Of a stretch of DNA of 64,000 bases, positions 46,658 through 56,281 are shown one piece after another; position 1 is the stretch's first letter; the number at the start of each line of letters is the position of its first letter. Source of the stretch: Prostheceraeus crozeri. Lineage: Eukaryota; Platyhelminthes; Polycladida; Euryleptidae. The notes under the pieces were generated by a model that saw only the letters and a program-made list of their open reading frames with translations, was not told where the DNA came from and ran no database searches. The stretch is from contig CAJQUW010006089.1 of assembly GCA_907163375.1 (NCBI GenBank), positions 299,622 through 363,621 of the forward strand, written 5' to 3'. The translations under genes and the position numbers were made by a program.

Positions 46658-49540
46658 ACGTTTGAAGTCAATCTATTATGATGTAAAACATCCGGCAGGA
46701 TTTGCATCTATCAAGAAATTATCAAAAGCGAGTGGTCTTCCACAATCACAAGTGAAACGATGGTTAAAGGGTCAGGCTACCTATACACTCCACAAACAAG
46801 CGAAAAAGAAGTACCGCACCCGCCATTATATTGTTCATGACATCGATGAACAGTGGCAAGCAGATTTGTGCGATGTTGCCTCCATTTCAAAACATAACTT
46901 GGGCAATAATTTTATTTTAACCGTCATTGATATTTTCTCGCGTTATGCGTGGGCTCAACCTTTAAAAACTAAAGAAGGGAAAGGGAGTAAAGTTTAAATA
47001 AGTAAAATAACATTCACGTAAATAATATTACTAAAGTAAAAGTTATTTGTATCATTGTATTAGAGTAGTAAAATAAAACAATAATAAGAGTAAATATAAA
47101 ATAAAAATACAATATAGGTAATATAATATAAACATACTAAACATAACTTAAACAAGGAGTAATGATAATAATCAGATAAAAATAATTAATTACGTATTAT
47201 AAAAAAATAAAGAGTAATAGGTAAAATAATAATTTAAAGATAAAAAATATTCAATTACATCCATTACAGTACGTCAACCACCAAAAACCCCACCTCATAA
47301 ACAACACACTCACCCCGTACGCCATACCCTACCCCACCACCCCACCCATACCCCCCACCACCCCCTACGCCCTCACACCGCCCCAACGAACGCCCCCACA
47401 CACATCGCCTACGACACCCCCCACCTAACCAAACACCCTACACCCTAACCCACACAACCTACCACCCCACACCCAACTACCCCCCAACAAACCCACACCC
47501 CCCCATCACCCCACCCCAACTATACCCATACTCACACACCACCCACGCCTTCTACCCCCCCACCCCCCCCACCCACCACGCCCCAAGTAACCCCACAGCC
47601 CCCCCAGACACCACAGACCATACACCCAGACACCCCAACAAGGAAACACCCCCCCCACCACCCCGTCCCCCCACCCCACCACCACCCCATACCCCAAGCC
47701 CCAACACACACCCCCCCCCCACCACCAATCAAAAAATATAGAATAAAACAAAACCCACACCCCCACCACACCACCCCACAACCCACCACACCACCCACAC
47801 ACCTCTAAACCGCACACGGCACTCACCTACCCCACCCAACACACCCCACCACGCCTGCCCCACACAGCATCCCCAGCCCTTTTCATAAAACCTCACTAAT
47901 AAACTAAAACAATCAAATTAAACTTAAAATACACCATCACACCAAACCCATCCTCCCAACCTCCCCTAATCACGACAACATCCCCCCCATCACCCCCCCC
48001 CCAACTCTCAACCCCAACCTCCCACTCCAACCCCCCACGCCCCCCAACCCACCAACCACCCCACCTAGCCCACCACCTATCCCCAACTCACATCCCACCC
48101 ACCCCCCCCCCCCTCACCACACCCCCACTCCCTCCACCCCACACGTATCACCCTACCGCACACAACCCCCAACCCGCCATTATCACCCGCGACCACCCCC
48201 CCCAAACAACCCCCACCCCCACACCCCCCCAACCCCCATTACCCTAACACCACCGAACCACCCCAACCTTCACTAACCCACCCCACCTACCAGACACCTT
48301 CACCAGACCACCAACCCCTATCAACCCCCCACACCCGACACTTACAACCGACCCCCCACAACACCCACTCCAACCTCAACCTACTAACCACCTCACCCTC
48401 CCCCCCACCACACCCCCCACCCCAACCTAATCCTACACCCCCCCCAACCCCGCCTACAACAACCCCACAACACCCCACGCCCCACCTCATACCCACCACA
48501 CACCCCCCAACCACCAGCTCCCCCCAAACAGCCCCCCCCCCATCCCAAACCCCCCGACCCCCACCCCCCTCCCCATGTAACACCACACTAAATGACCCCA
48601 TAAACACTATCACCTCACCAAACACCACATACCCTCAACCCACTTCTCCACTACCCCACAATCTCGACACCACACGAACACTTACCCCCCAAATCCAACG
48701 CACTACACACCCCTACCCCAAACTACAACCACCTAAACCTACCCCTAACCACCCACAACAAAACACCAACGCTAACATCACCACCCCACCCCACGCCTCC
48801 TACCCCCAACCTCCCCGCTCACCCACCCCACAAACACACTACTCACAACTACTCAATACCACAATACCACCCTCAAAACTACAACCACCACCCCCACCCA
48901 AACCGACCAACCACCTACCCACCCTCCACCAACCAAATACTTTACCTCCTCCCCACCACCACAAACCACCACACCATTTAACCACTACACACACACCCGC
49001 TCACCACCGTACTAACTACCCCCACCACCCACCAACACCCACAACCTACATCACACTACCACCACAGCCCCCTCCAACCCCCCCAAAAACGCTCCTTTCG
49101 CCAACCCCCCCGCAAACCCTCGAGCCCCTGACCCTCGAATTCCCTAACCTCCTTAGCCCCTCAACTATGCTCTCCAGTCCAATGCTAATTTTATGTCAGA
49201 GCGCTTTAGTAAAGTCTGCACACGTATTACCGTTTTACAATCTCACCAACACAACAACGTAAGAGGCGACCTAAAACTTCCAACATGCCCCAAAATTGGA
49301 CAAAGGTTCTACAAGATACACTCCATGCCTACAATCACTCTATCCCTCGTTCTATTGGACTCAGACCAGTAGATGTAAATGCTGACAATGTAGATAAAGT
49401 GCGCGAATCATTCCAACGTAAACGCACTCATGTGAAAAGTGATGTGAAAATTGGCGAAAAATTCGAATCACAAAAGTGACCCGGGTGTTTTTGCTAAAGG
49501 ACCTCCCGAATTGAACAGAGAGTATTTCCAGTATCAAGAT
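46600..49540 (+). pseudogene. Polinton integrase region (broken, interrupted)
   Basis: Retroviral-type DDE integrase that inserts the element. The N-terminal part is clear: YYDVKHPAGFASIKKLSK, GQATYTLHKQAKKKYRTRH and IDEQWQADLCDV (first catalytic Asp), then FILTVIDIFSRYAW. A C-terminal part near 49.3 kb reads LHAYNHSIPRSIGLRPVDVN, the conserved stretch after the catalytic core in Polinton integrases. The two are separated by about 2.2 kb of low-complexity sequence. The gene is not functional as it stands. Confidence 0.85.
46998..49170. repeat. Low-complexity block: AT-rich, then G-depleted C/A-rich
   Basis: About 280 bp of A/T-rich sequence leads into about 1.9 kb made almost only of C and A on the plus strand, with C runs up to ten or more and few Gs. 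No period is visible. The long open frames on the minus strand (Gly/Val/Trp-rich) follow from the base composition and are not genes. It may be a true low-complexity expansion or a consensus error in the assembly. Confidence 0.8.
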
Positions 49541-49619
49541 TAATCAACAGAACTCTCCACCCTCAACCTACAAGTTGAAGAAGATACGATAATGAAGAAA
49601 TTGAGGGTAACTTTACCGC

Positions 49620-50870
49620 GATGAGATTGAGGTAGTCACTGAAAATTGAAACATATTAGGTAGAAGAAAAATCATCGAATGTAAAAAACGGCAAGGTGAA
49701 GAATGGTGTCTTGTAAAATTGGACTGGATATCCTGCTGTAGAGATAACCATATATTATCTCTAATTCTAAAATTATTTAAAATTAGATAACTGGTTCAGT
49801 AACAATCAAATAACTATCATCCTTATTCTCGAATATTAATCAAAATACTTTTTAATTAATTATTTTAGTTTTAATATCTCTGATCATAACAGTTATTCTC
49901 TAATATATGCAAATACTCATTCATTATTTATATAATTATTATAATCATCTGACATTTATCTATTTAATCCAATGATAATTCACTCATATATCTTCGTTAT
50001 TTATTAGCTTAACTTAACATACACGTTGTTATAATCTAATAAATACTATAATATTATTATATCAAACTAATTACTAACATTATACCCATACCAATTAACA
50101 ACTGATATCTTTTATTTTCACTAACAACTATCTCTCCCTCGTAACATACTCCCCGTAAAATCTACTCACAATAACAAAACAAAAAAAAAACATTCACAAA
50201 CCATCACGAGCAGTAATTTCATCCTACCAAACACCCCAAAACACCACAATACAAACTCACCAACTCCACACATCCCATAACTAAACTAACACAACCCACA
50301 TAACCAATCACCACACTAAGAACGAACACAACCAACCACACTAAAACCCCATAACAACACCATCCAGACCACACAACTAGCTAAACAACCTCCATAACAC
50401 AACAACACAAAACACACTCACAAACCTCCAAAATCATACAAACCCAATCATACAAAAAATCAGAGAGGAATAACATGCAAATAACAATCAACACAACAAC
50501 CCCAACCATCCACCATCCACTCCCACAACTCCAACGCCTACAAACACCGACACACAAACAACAACAAGCCACCAATAACACACCACAAAACAAACAAAAC
50601 AACACACAAACACAACCAGAACACACAATCCCAACACAACCCCACACATCGAACAACATACAACCCAACTTCCCCAACCCACTAACACTAACATATAACA
50701 CCACAAACACAACTATTAACAAACAACACAACACAAACACCACAACAAAAAATACCCACCCCAAACTCAACAAAAAACCGAAGCACCCCCACGCACAAAC
50801 AACTAAACAAACAACACAACATCCAACCTCAAGTATGGAACTCTGCATGCGTCGTGCCGACATCTTTCAT
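49620..50870. repeat. Second low-complexity block: AT-rich, then A/C-rich
   Basis: From about 49740 to 50200 the sequence is strongly A/T, then to about 50830 nearly all A and C. The plus-strand frame at 50475-50888 encodes a Thr/Asn/Gln/Pro monotone and is rejected as a gene. The order AT-rich then C/A-rich repeats that of the block at 47-49 kb. Confidence 0.75.
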
Positions 50871-50929
50871 CTAAGTGATCGACAGTGATTCATTCAAAGT
50901 TGTAACCAACAATGTTTAGGGTTTGAGCT

Positions 50930-51370
50930 ATGAATCCAACTGCCTCATTTTATTCACGACCCTCCTATGTAAGTGGTGGAGGACAAATTTACATCGGTGC
51001 TCGCCGCCAACGTGGAGGTAGCATACTTGGTGCACTGAAATCTGTTGAAGCACCTCTCATATCCAATGTCGGTAGATCTTTAAAACGAAATGTTTTAAGT
51101 AATGCCGTTGGCTTTGCTGGTGATGTTGCTAGTGATCTTTCCAGAGTTAGAAGTTTTAAGAGCAGTTTGTTGAATCGTGGGAAGGAACGCGGTTTAAAAA
51201 CATTGAAGCAGACCATTGCTGGTGTTACTCAAGGAAAGAAATCACCTAAACGAATGAATAAAGGAAGGAGGAAACATCGCGGAGCTGGTAAGGTGCGATC
51301 TTCAGTCAAAAAGCATTCACTTTGGGATGTGCAAACGTCGCAGAGGGAACGTGGAAGAGGTGACGCGTGA
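50930..51370 (+). CDS. Polinton minor capsid protein (adenovirus pVI/pX-like)
   Basis: 146 residues. The N-terminal GGGQIYIGARRQRGGSILGA matches the G-x-IYxGxxxQRGxGIGSxx pattern of a Polinton/adintovirus minor virion protein; the rest is basic (KRMNKGRRKHRGAGK). In adenoviruses the corresponding proteins lie under the capsid or with the core and help endosome escape. The last 20 or so residues run into a purine-rich tract and may not be original. Confidence 0.7.
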   Translation: MNPTASFYSRPSYVSGGGQIYIGARRQRGGSILGALKSVEAPLISNVGRSLKRNVLSNAVGFAGDVASDLSRVRSFKSSLLNRGKERGLKTLKQTIAGVTQGKKSPKRMNKGRRKHRGAGKVRSSVKKHSLWDVQTSQRERGRGDA

Positions 51371-51870
51371 GTGAGGCCGAGGAAAAAAAAAAGAGAGGAG
51401 CTAAGAAGGCGGAGGCTTTTCGAGGATACAGTTAGAGGAACGAGTACGAAGATGACGAGGGTGAGAGTAAAGGAGCGAAGTTGGGAACAGCAGTCTGGGC
51501 GTGATAGAGCTAGGCGAGGGATCAGTTAGTTGATGAGTTCCCTGGGAGGTTGAGCGGAGACGTGAAACTCGTGGCTAACTCACCGCCATCCTTCCTACCT
51601 TCTACCTTTCTCCCCCTCTCCTAACCATAATCCTCTCTTCCTTCGTCTCTCTCTATTTTTCCTTATTTCTACTATCCTGCTACGTTCTAACCTACTTAAC
51701 CTTACTTCTACTTTCTATCCTACTCCCTAACCTCATATTCCTCTCTAATCATTCATCAGGCGCTAAACGACGACGCTGCTATAACTTCTAATCATGGGAG
51801 TGTAAAACTTCCGGTTTTTTTGTTTGTTCGATCAACAAGCCATAACAGACAGATATTCTTAGTTCAAGTA
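51371..51870. repeat. Purine-rich then pyrimidine-rich low-complexity block
   Basis: About 170 bp of G/A-rich sequence is followed by about 220 bp of C/T-rich sequence, without coding content. This is the third compositionally odd block within the element. Confidence 0.6.
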
Positions 51871-51879
51871 TTGTAGATT

Positions 51880-53076
51880 ATCATCCCTCGAACAGCTGAG
51901 AATGCTGGTCCCATTGAATTTGTTATTCCTGGTGGTAGTGATGACTACATAGATTTGAGTTATGCGATGCTTGATTTGAGGTTTAGAATTCAGCAAGCAG
52001 ATGAACTGCTATTGACGATGCACATAAAGTTGGACTGAACAATTTACCATTGACTACATTACTTCGCGATGTTTCTCTAACGATTGGAGAGCAGCAGGTG
52101 GAAGGTGGTCAAAGCGATTATCCCTATAAATCATATTTCAATCATGTATCACAGTTTCATCCAGCAGCACAAAAAAGTCATATGGAAGCCATGGGATGGT
52201 ACAGAGATGAAGCAGGAAAATTTGATGTTGAAAACAAACAGTGGCTTTGTAAAGCGATCTGCTATGATTAAAGATAGTAGAGTATGTCAGCTATATGGTC
52301 CGCTGAATTTAGACTTCTTTAGACAGTCAAAGTTTTTACTCTGTAATACCAGCATGCGACTCAAGCTGACATTGAATAAGCCTGAATTTGCGCTGAATGC
52401 ATTTGCTAAAGTTGACAATTTTAGAATTCATGTGGAAGATATTGCACTTTACATTCGTCGAGTAGTACCGAATCCAAGTGTCATTAGAGGGCATGCTGAA
52501 GGTCTTAACCGCCAAAATGCCATTTACCCCGTTCAGCATACAAAGCTTCTCACCTTTACAATTCCGAAAGATCAAAAGAGTTTCATGAAAGATGGCCTCT
52601 TTCCATCGGAAGCACCGAAGCTCCTCATGGTGGCAATGGTTGAAAATGATGCATTTAATGGTAATATAAAGAAGAATCCTTTCAATTTTAAACACAATCA
52701 GTTAAGTGAAATTGCTTTACGTGTTAATGGTGTGAGTCATCCTGGTCCACCCTACAAACCATATTTTGCTTCGGATCAATTTATGCGCAGTTATGTTGAT
52801 TTTATGGATGTCTTTGGCTTTTACAATACGGATGATACCAACGGACTGACTATGAAAGAGTTTAAGAGTGGATATACTATTTATGCATTTGATTTGACTG
52901 CTGACAGCGATATTAGTGCACCCTATCGTCAAGCGAACGTGCCTCATAATATTCGTTTGGATTTGACGTTCAAAAGAACACTACCTGAGACGATCAATGT
53001 ATTAATTTATGCAGTCTTCGATTCAAATATTGAAATTACAAAGTATCGTGACGTGATTCTTCAGTATAATCGTTAA
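51880..53076 (+). pseudogene. Polinton major capsid protein, double jelly-roll (broken)
   Basis: The hexon-like shell protein. Recognisable stretches in order are IEFVIPGGSDDYIDLSYAML, QVEGGQSDYPYKSYFNHV, VCQLYGPLNLDFFRQSKFLL, YIRRVVPNPSVIRGHAEGL and YTIYAFDLTADSDI with a final VLIYAVFDSNIEI. The double jelly-roll fold and its place between the minor capsid protein and the protease are standard for the family. The C-terminal two thirds are well kept; the gene as a whole is broken. Confidence 0.85.
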
Positions 53077-53536
53077 TGAGTTGGTTGACTGCTGACGATA
53101 TTAAGACTAAAGTGCAGCGTAATGCAGACGAAGCGACGTTGAAAGCTTTCGATAATGTCTATTCACTCGATACCTTACCACCTGCAGTAAATCACTATCC
53201 CATCTTTATTGTGCTAAACACTCATTCACAGAATTTAGGCGGTGAGCATTGAAAGCGATCTTTATTGGAGAAGACCGACGTGGTGAACTATTTGACTCTC
53301 TTGCTCAACCTCCAAATATACCAACACAGCAGTGGTTGAGAAAACATACGCGTCAATATCAGCGAAATGAACGCATACTACAACATCCACTTTCATCAAC
53401 GTGTGGTGCTTTTGTACTGTACTTCATCTTAAAACGTTTACATGTATCTCGATTTGCATCTGTTATTCAAAACTTTTCATGTAATCCATCCTCTAATGAA
53501 AAAATGATTTGTAAGTTCTATCATGATTTGAAATAA
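53076..53536 (+). pseudogene. Adenain-like cysteine protease region (appears broken)
   Basis: Maturation protease that trims capsid precursors. The start MSWLTADDIKTK is typical of Polinton proteases. The catalytic His is in GEHW, the acidic residue in GELFDSLAQPP and the nucleophile in QHPLSSTCGAFVLYFI, the order of adenovirus protease (C48/C5 fold). The start codon overlaps the end of the capsid gene. The gene appears to carry a break. Confidence 0.85.
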
Positions 53537-53570
53537 AAACATCATGTTGGAAAAATTGTTTTTTATTTTA
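53530..53570. terminator. Convergent polyadenylation signals
   Basis: AATAAA on the plus strand (53532-53537) just before the protease gene ends and on the minus strand (53567-53562) overlapping the stop of the TBP-like gene, giving a compact convergent 3' end. Confidence 0.6.
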
Positions 53571-54108
53571 CAATCCGCTGGGTACGTACATACTCAATGA
53601 GATAGTCTAGGATCATATTTGCTTGTTCATGAGATTTTAGTCCAGTAATGATCACTTTACTATTATGAAAGATTGCCACATGCACAGGCAACCAACAACT
53701 AATGAGAGCTGCAGGAAAAAGTTCGGGTTCATAACACAAACTGTAACTGCTGGTACGAATCTTCAAAAATGATAGACTGTCACTCAATTGAGTAGAGATC
53801 ACCATATTGTCCACAGTCAGATTCGACATCACACACCTCTCCCTCTTCCATATCCGACGTAGTAGTCTCTGTAGCTCTAAGCGCATTGACTGCGCCGATG
53901 AATGAGAAAGGGCGCCGAGAATCTGTACAGTCCCATTTGGGAAGAGTTGAAGATTCCGTGAATTGTTCATCTTCACCACTAACATTTGAGGACGGCCCGG
54001 GTAATACTTGCTGTTTGGAAGCTGTTGGCGTAATGTTGTGAGATCGATTTTGGTGTAGAGTCTGAAGCGACGGAGAATGTTGACGATGGTGTAGCGATGG
54101 CGCTTCAT
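53563..54108 (-). CDS. TATA-binding-protein-like factor carried by the Polinton
   Basis: 181 residues, the length of a TBP core with no N-terminal extension. TBP is a saddle of two direct repeats that binds and bends the TATA box. Repeat 1: IVNILRRFRLYTKIDLTTL, YYPGRPQMLVVKM, LQLFPNGTVQILGALS. Repeat 2: LTVDNMVISTQL, YEPELFPAALI, VHVAIFHNSKVIITGLKS. These align along the whole eukaryotic TBP core (KLDL, YNPKRFAAVIMRI, FSSGKMVCTGAKS; IQNMVGS, YEPELFPGLIYRM, IFVSGKVVLTGAK). YEPELFP is diagnostic. Phe residues that kink DNA are visible in LQLFPNG, PELFP and AIFHNS. The ATG at 54108 is chosen because it opens the core; an upstream in-frame ATG would add 48 residues overlapping the neighbouring gene. 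It is divergent from cellular TBPs, so not a recent host capture. The frame looks whole. Confidence 0.8.
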   Translation of the reverse strand: MKRHRYTIVNILRRFRLYTKIDLTTLRQQLPNSKYYPGRPQMLVVKMNNSRNLQLFPNGTVQILGALSHSSAQSMRLELQRLLRRIWKRERCVMSNLTVDNMVISTQLSDSLSFLKIRTSSYSLCYEPELFPAALISCWLPVHVAIFHNSKVIITGLKSHEQANMILDYLIEYVRTQRIVK

Positions 54109-54430
54109 GATGAAAGAATGAGTAAATTGAGCGATGTACCTTCCTTTTATACTTTTCCCAACTACCTTGATGAAATGTGAAGTTAGTATGAAGTTGGGAA
54201 TGATAGAGTTGAATTCGCCGATTGTTGACGCGCAGCCAGATGCGATTTCCAATACGTGAATGTCTTTTCATATAGAAGTATTTCAAGTCCTTCATGATAT
54301 GATGTAGAGATTGAAAATGACGATAAGATAAAACAAACTCTCTTCTCACATTTCCAGTTGAATCTTTGAAATAGACGTTTCGATCATGATCCGTTTCAAT
54401 ACGTTGTAGGGAATCTAATTTCCAACTCAT
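53780..54430 (-). CDS. PC4-like protein, copy 1
   Basis: The first ~108 residues form a domain opening MSWKLDSLQRIETDHDRNV, then VYFKDSTGNVRREFVLSYRH, HIMKDLKYF and a second half with IWLRVNNRRIQLYHSQ and NFTFHQGSWEKYKRKVHRSI. It is a clear paralogue of the gene at 54453-54809. The pattern of two beta hairpins followed by a helix (G-I-x-L-T-x-x-Q-F-x-x-L) recalls PC4/Sub1, which binds single-stranded DNA and assists RNA polymerase II. The rest of the frame (about 108 residues, Ser/Pro-rich then acidic) lies opposite the TBP-like frame and is probably only a shadow of it. Confidence 0.5.
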   Translation of the reverse strand: MSWKLDSLQRIETDHDRNVYFKDSTGNVRREFVLSYRHFQSLHHIMKDLKYFYMKRHSRIGNRIWLRVNNRRIQLYHSQLHTNFTFHQGSWEKYKRKVHRSIYSFFHHEAPSLHHRQHSPSLQTLHQNRSHNITPTASKQQVLPGPSSNVSGEDEQFTESSTLPKWDCTDSRRPFSFIGAVNALRATETTTSDMEEGEVCDVESDCGQYGDLYSIE

Positions 54431-54452
54431 GGTGCGTGGTAATCATATCTGA

Positions 54453-54809
54453 TTAAGATTTGCATAGTAGGGCGATGAACTCACGACGAATAAATGTCAT
54501 GATGGAGCGATGTATGTATCTTCTATACTTCTCCCAATTGTATTTGCGAAATGAGAAACAGTTTGCGGAATGAGAATGGTAGATTTGAATTTCATTTCTG
54601 TAATGTTGAAGCCAAACTTGATCACCCAAGGAGATGAATCTTAATGTTTCAAAATATTCCAAATCCCTCATGATATCATTGAGGTTGACAAATTGTCGCC
54701 ATGTTAATGTAATTCCTCTTGATGTATGACCATGAGAATTTTTGAAATGTACGTTTCCATCACGATCAACTCTGATATATTGTAGAGAGTCCAAAATCCA
54801 AGTCTTCAT
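54453..54809 (-). CDS. PC4-like protein, copy 2
   Basis: 118 residues from the ATG at 54809, chosen because MKTWILDSLQYIRVDRDGNV aligns with the start of copy 1. The motif RGITLTWRQFVNLNDIMRDL closely follows the PC4 signature (KGISLxxxQWxxLKExI). A second, weaker repeat of the same shape follows: VWLQHYRNEIQIYHSH and FRKYNWEKYRRYIHRSI. So one protein may hold two PC4-like halves, mimicking the cellular PC4 dimer. It diverges from the structural gene at 54845 across a 35-bp shared promoter region. Assignment to PC4 is by eye. Confidence 0.5.
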   Translation of the reverse strand: MKTWILDSLQYIRVDRDGNVHFKNSHGHTSRGITLTWRQFVNLNDIMRDLEYFETLRFISLGDQVWLQHYRNEIQIYHSHSANCFSFRKYNWEKYRRYIHRSIMTFIRREFIALLCKS

Positions 54810-54844
54810 GATGTTATGCAAAGTTGCAGATTAGCAATATAAAA

Positions 54845-56242
54845 ATGTCGTTTTATCATATTTTGCTTAGCAATGCGGCTACAAAGAGATTTACTAGCAA
54901 TCGAGCCGCACTCTTTTCTACTCCCATTGATCATGCACAACAGCTAAATGGGAATTGGGAAGTGGGTGTCACTCAACTTGTTTATAGCAACTGTGTCTAT
55001 ACTTTTGATCATGAGGTGATGACTATTAATATGAGGCGTACAGCTGCTTATCAATGTGAAAAGGGGTGCCGAGTATACATTCCACAGTGGCCAAAGAAAG
55101 ATCTCTTATCATGTAAAAAGTTTATATATGATTTCTTGAATAAAGCGTGTAAACATATTGTCCAATTTACTCCGCACAATGATGATTATAATTATGTACA
55201 TCATGTAGTTGAGAAAGATTGGATTGTTGGTTTAAGTCCAAGTTTAAGAAATGATTTAGGCTACCTCGCTAGCGCCTTAACAAGCTATGATAATTTTAAC
55301 GTTAATTACCACATAAGTGGTCATAAACAGTTAATATATCGAGAGGAAGCTTATTATGTAGATCTTATTCCAAGAAATGAGAAGACGTTGGTGAAGAAGA
55401 TTGTGATTAAGCCAAGAAAGACAAACATGACTCCTGAAACATTATTGAAGAAATTTAATTATCTCCTTCGAGTTGATGACAAACAAGTGGCAACATTGAC
55501 TTATATTAAATCATCTAATCATATTGCAATAAGCAAATTAAATGATGATGATCTAGTATTAGTTTGTTCAAAAGATTTTCATCAGTTCTTACGACATCGT
55601 TCTGCAGCTGTTCATGGAAAATCTGATATGCAACATTTACCATGTGAAAGGTCAAATCAATTTGATACAGAATGGGCCGTATCTTTATACAGAAAGTGTG
55701 TAGAGCCTTTTGGTGGTTTCTTACATGAAACAAGAGTGTTGATGCCTCGCATTATTACTTCGGTTAAATTGGTTGTAGATTATTTAAATGAAGTGATTAA
55801 TGAGCAACATATTTCATTTTCTGAAAAAGAAGGTACTTTGTCTCTCACTATAAATGGAAAAGGTATTGAACTAATTATGGATAAAACTCTAATGGACATT
55901 TTGGGTTTTGATCAAAATATCTTTAAAAGTGGTACTGTAACCAAAGCTAGCGCAGACATGTCGCTATCGCGTCGTATTAACTATTTTCAGATATATTCCA
56001 ATATTGGTGAAGATGTACGTGTGGGAGATGTTGAAGCTCCATTGCTAGCAATGATACCATACCAGCCAAAAAGCTGCAGTATTTTATCTGAGCATACTTT
56101 CAAGAAAGTGCATTATACAAAGCTGAAATCAAACTACATCCCACAAATTGATATTGCCATTTATGATGATGCTGGTGCGTTGATTCCTTTTCATAAAGAT
56201 GCTGTGACAAGTATTACACTCCATTTCCGAATGAAGAGTTAA
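54845..56242 (+). CDS. Large Polinton structural-type protein, paralogue 1
   Basis: 465 residues from the ATG at 54845, which follows TTATGCAAAGTTGC by about 30 bp. The N-terminus FYHILLSNAATKRFTSNRAA and LNGNWEVGVTQLVYSN, and the C-terminus with IDIAIYDDAGALIPFH and ITLHFRMKS, match the next gene in the same order, so the two arose by tandem duplication. The pattern S-N-A-S...L-x-G-x-WEVG is common in large uncharacterised Polinton/adintovirus proteins. Likely a virion component such as vertex or fibre protein (inference). The frame looks whole. Confidence 0.65.
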   Translation: MSFYHILLSNAATKRFTSNRAALFSTPIDHAQQLNGNWEVGVTQLVYSNCVYTFDHEVMTINMRRTAAYQCEKGCRVYIPQWPKKDLLSCKKFIYDFLNKACKHIVQFTPHNDDYNYVHHVVEKDWIVGLSPSLRNDLGYLASALTSYDNFNVNYHISGHKQLIYREEAYYVDLIPRNEKTLVKKIVIKPRKTNMTPETLLKKFNYLLRVDDKQVATLTYIKSSNHIAISKLNDDDLVLVCSKDFHQFLRHRSAAVHGKSDMQHLPCERSNQFDTEWAVSLYRKCVEPFGGFLHETRVLMPRIITSVKLVVDYLNEVINEQHISFSEKEGTLSLTINGKGIELIMDKTLMDILGFDQNIFKSGTVTKASADMSLSRRINYFQIYSNIGEDVRVGDVEAPLLAMIPYQPKSCSILSEHTFKKVHYTKLKSNYIPQIDIAIYDDAGALIPFHKDAVTSITLHFRMKS

Positions 56243-56281
56243 TGCAAAAGTATGCTAATATATTTTTCCAATGTGAATAAT

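Noticed and set aside
47506-48628. Long minus-strand open frames rich in Gly, Val, Trp and Cys
   Set aside because: They arise because the block lacks A/T-containing stops on the G/T-rich strand; composition only.
50381-50888. Opposed open frames of 137 and 160 codons
   Set aside because: One is a Thr/Asn/Gln/Pro monotone and the other a Val/Cys/Leu monotone, both dictated by A/C-rich sequence.
54109-54252. Upstream extension of the TBP-like frame by 48 codons
   Set aside because: It overlaps the PC4-like gene and has no TBP similarity; the ATG at 54108 fits the core boundary.
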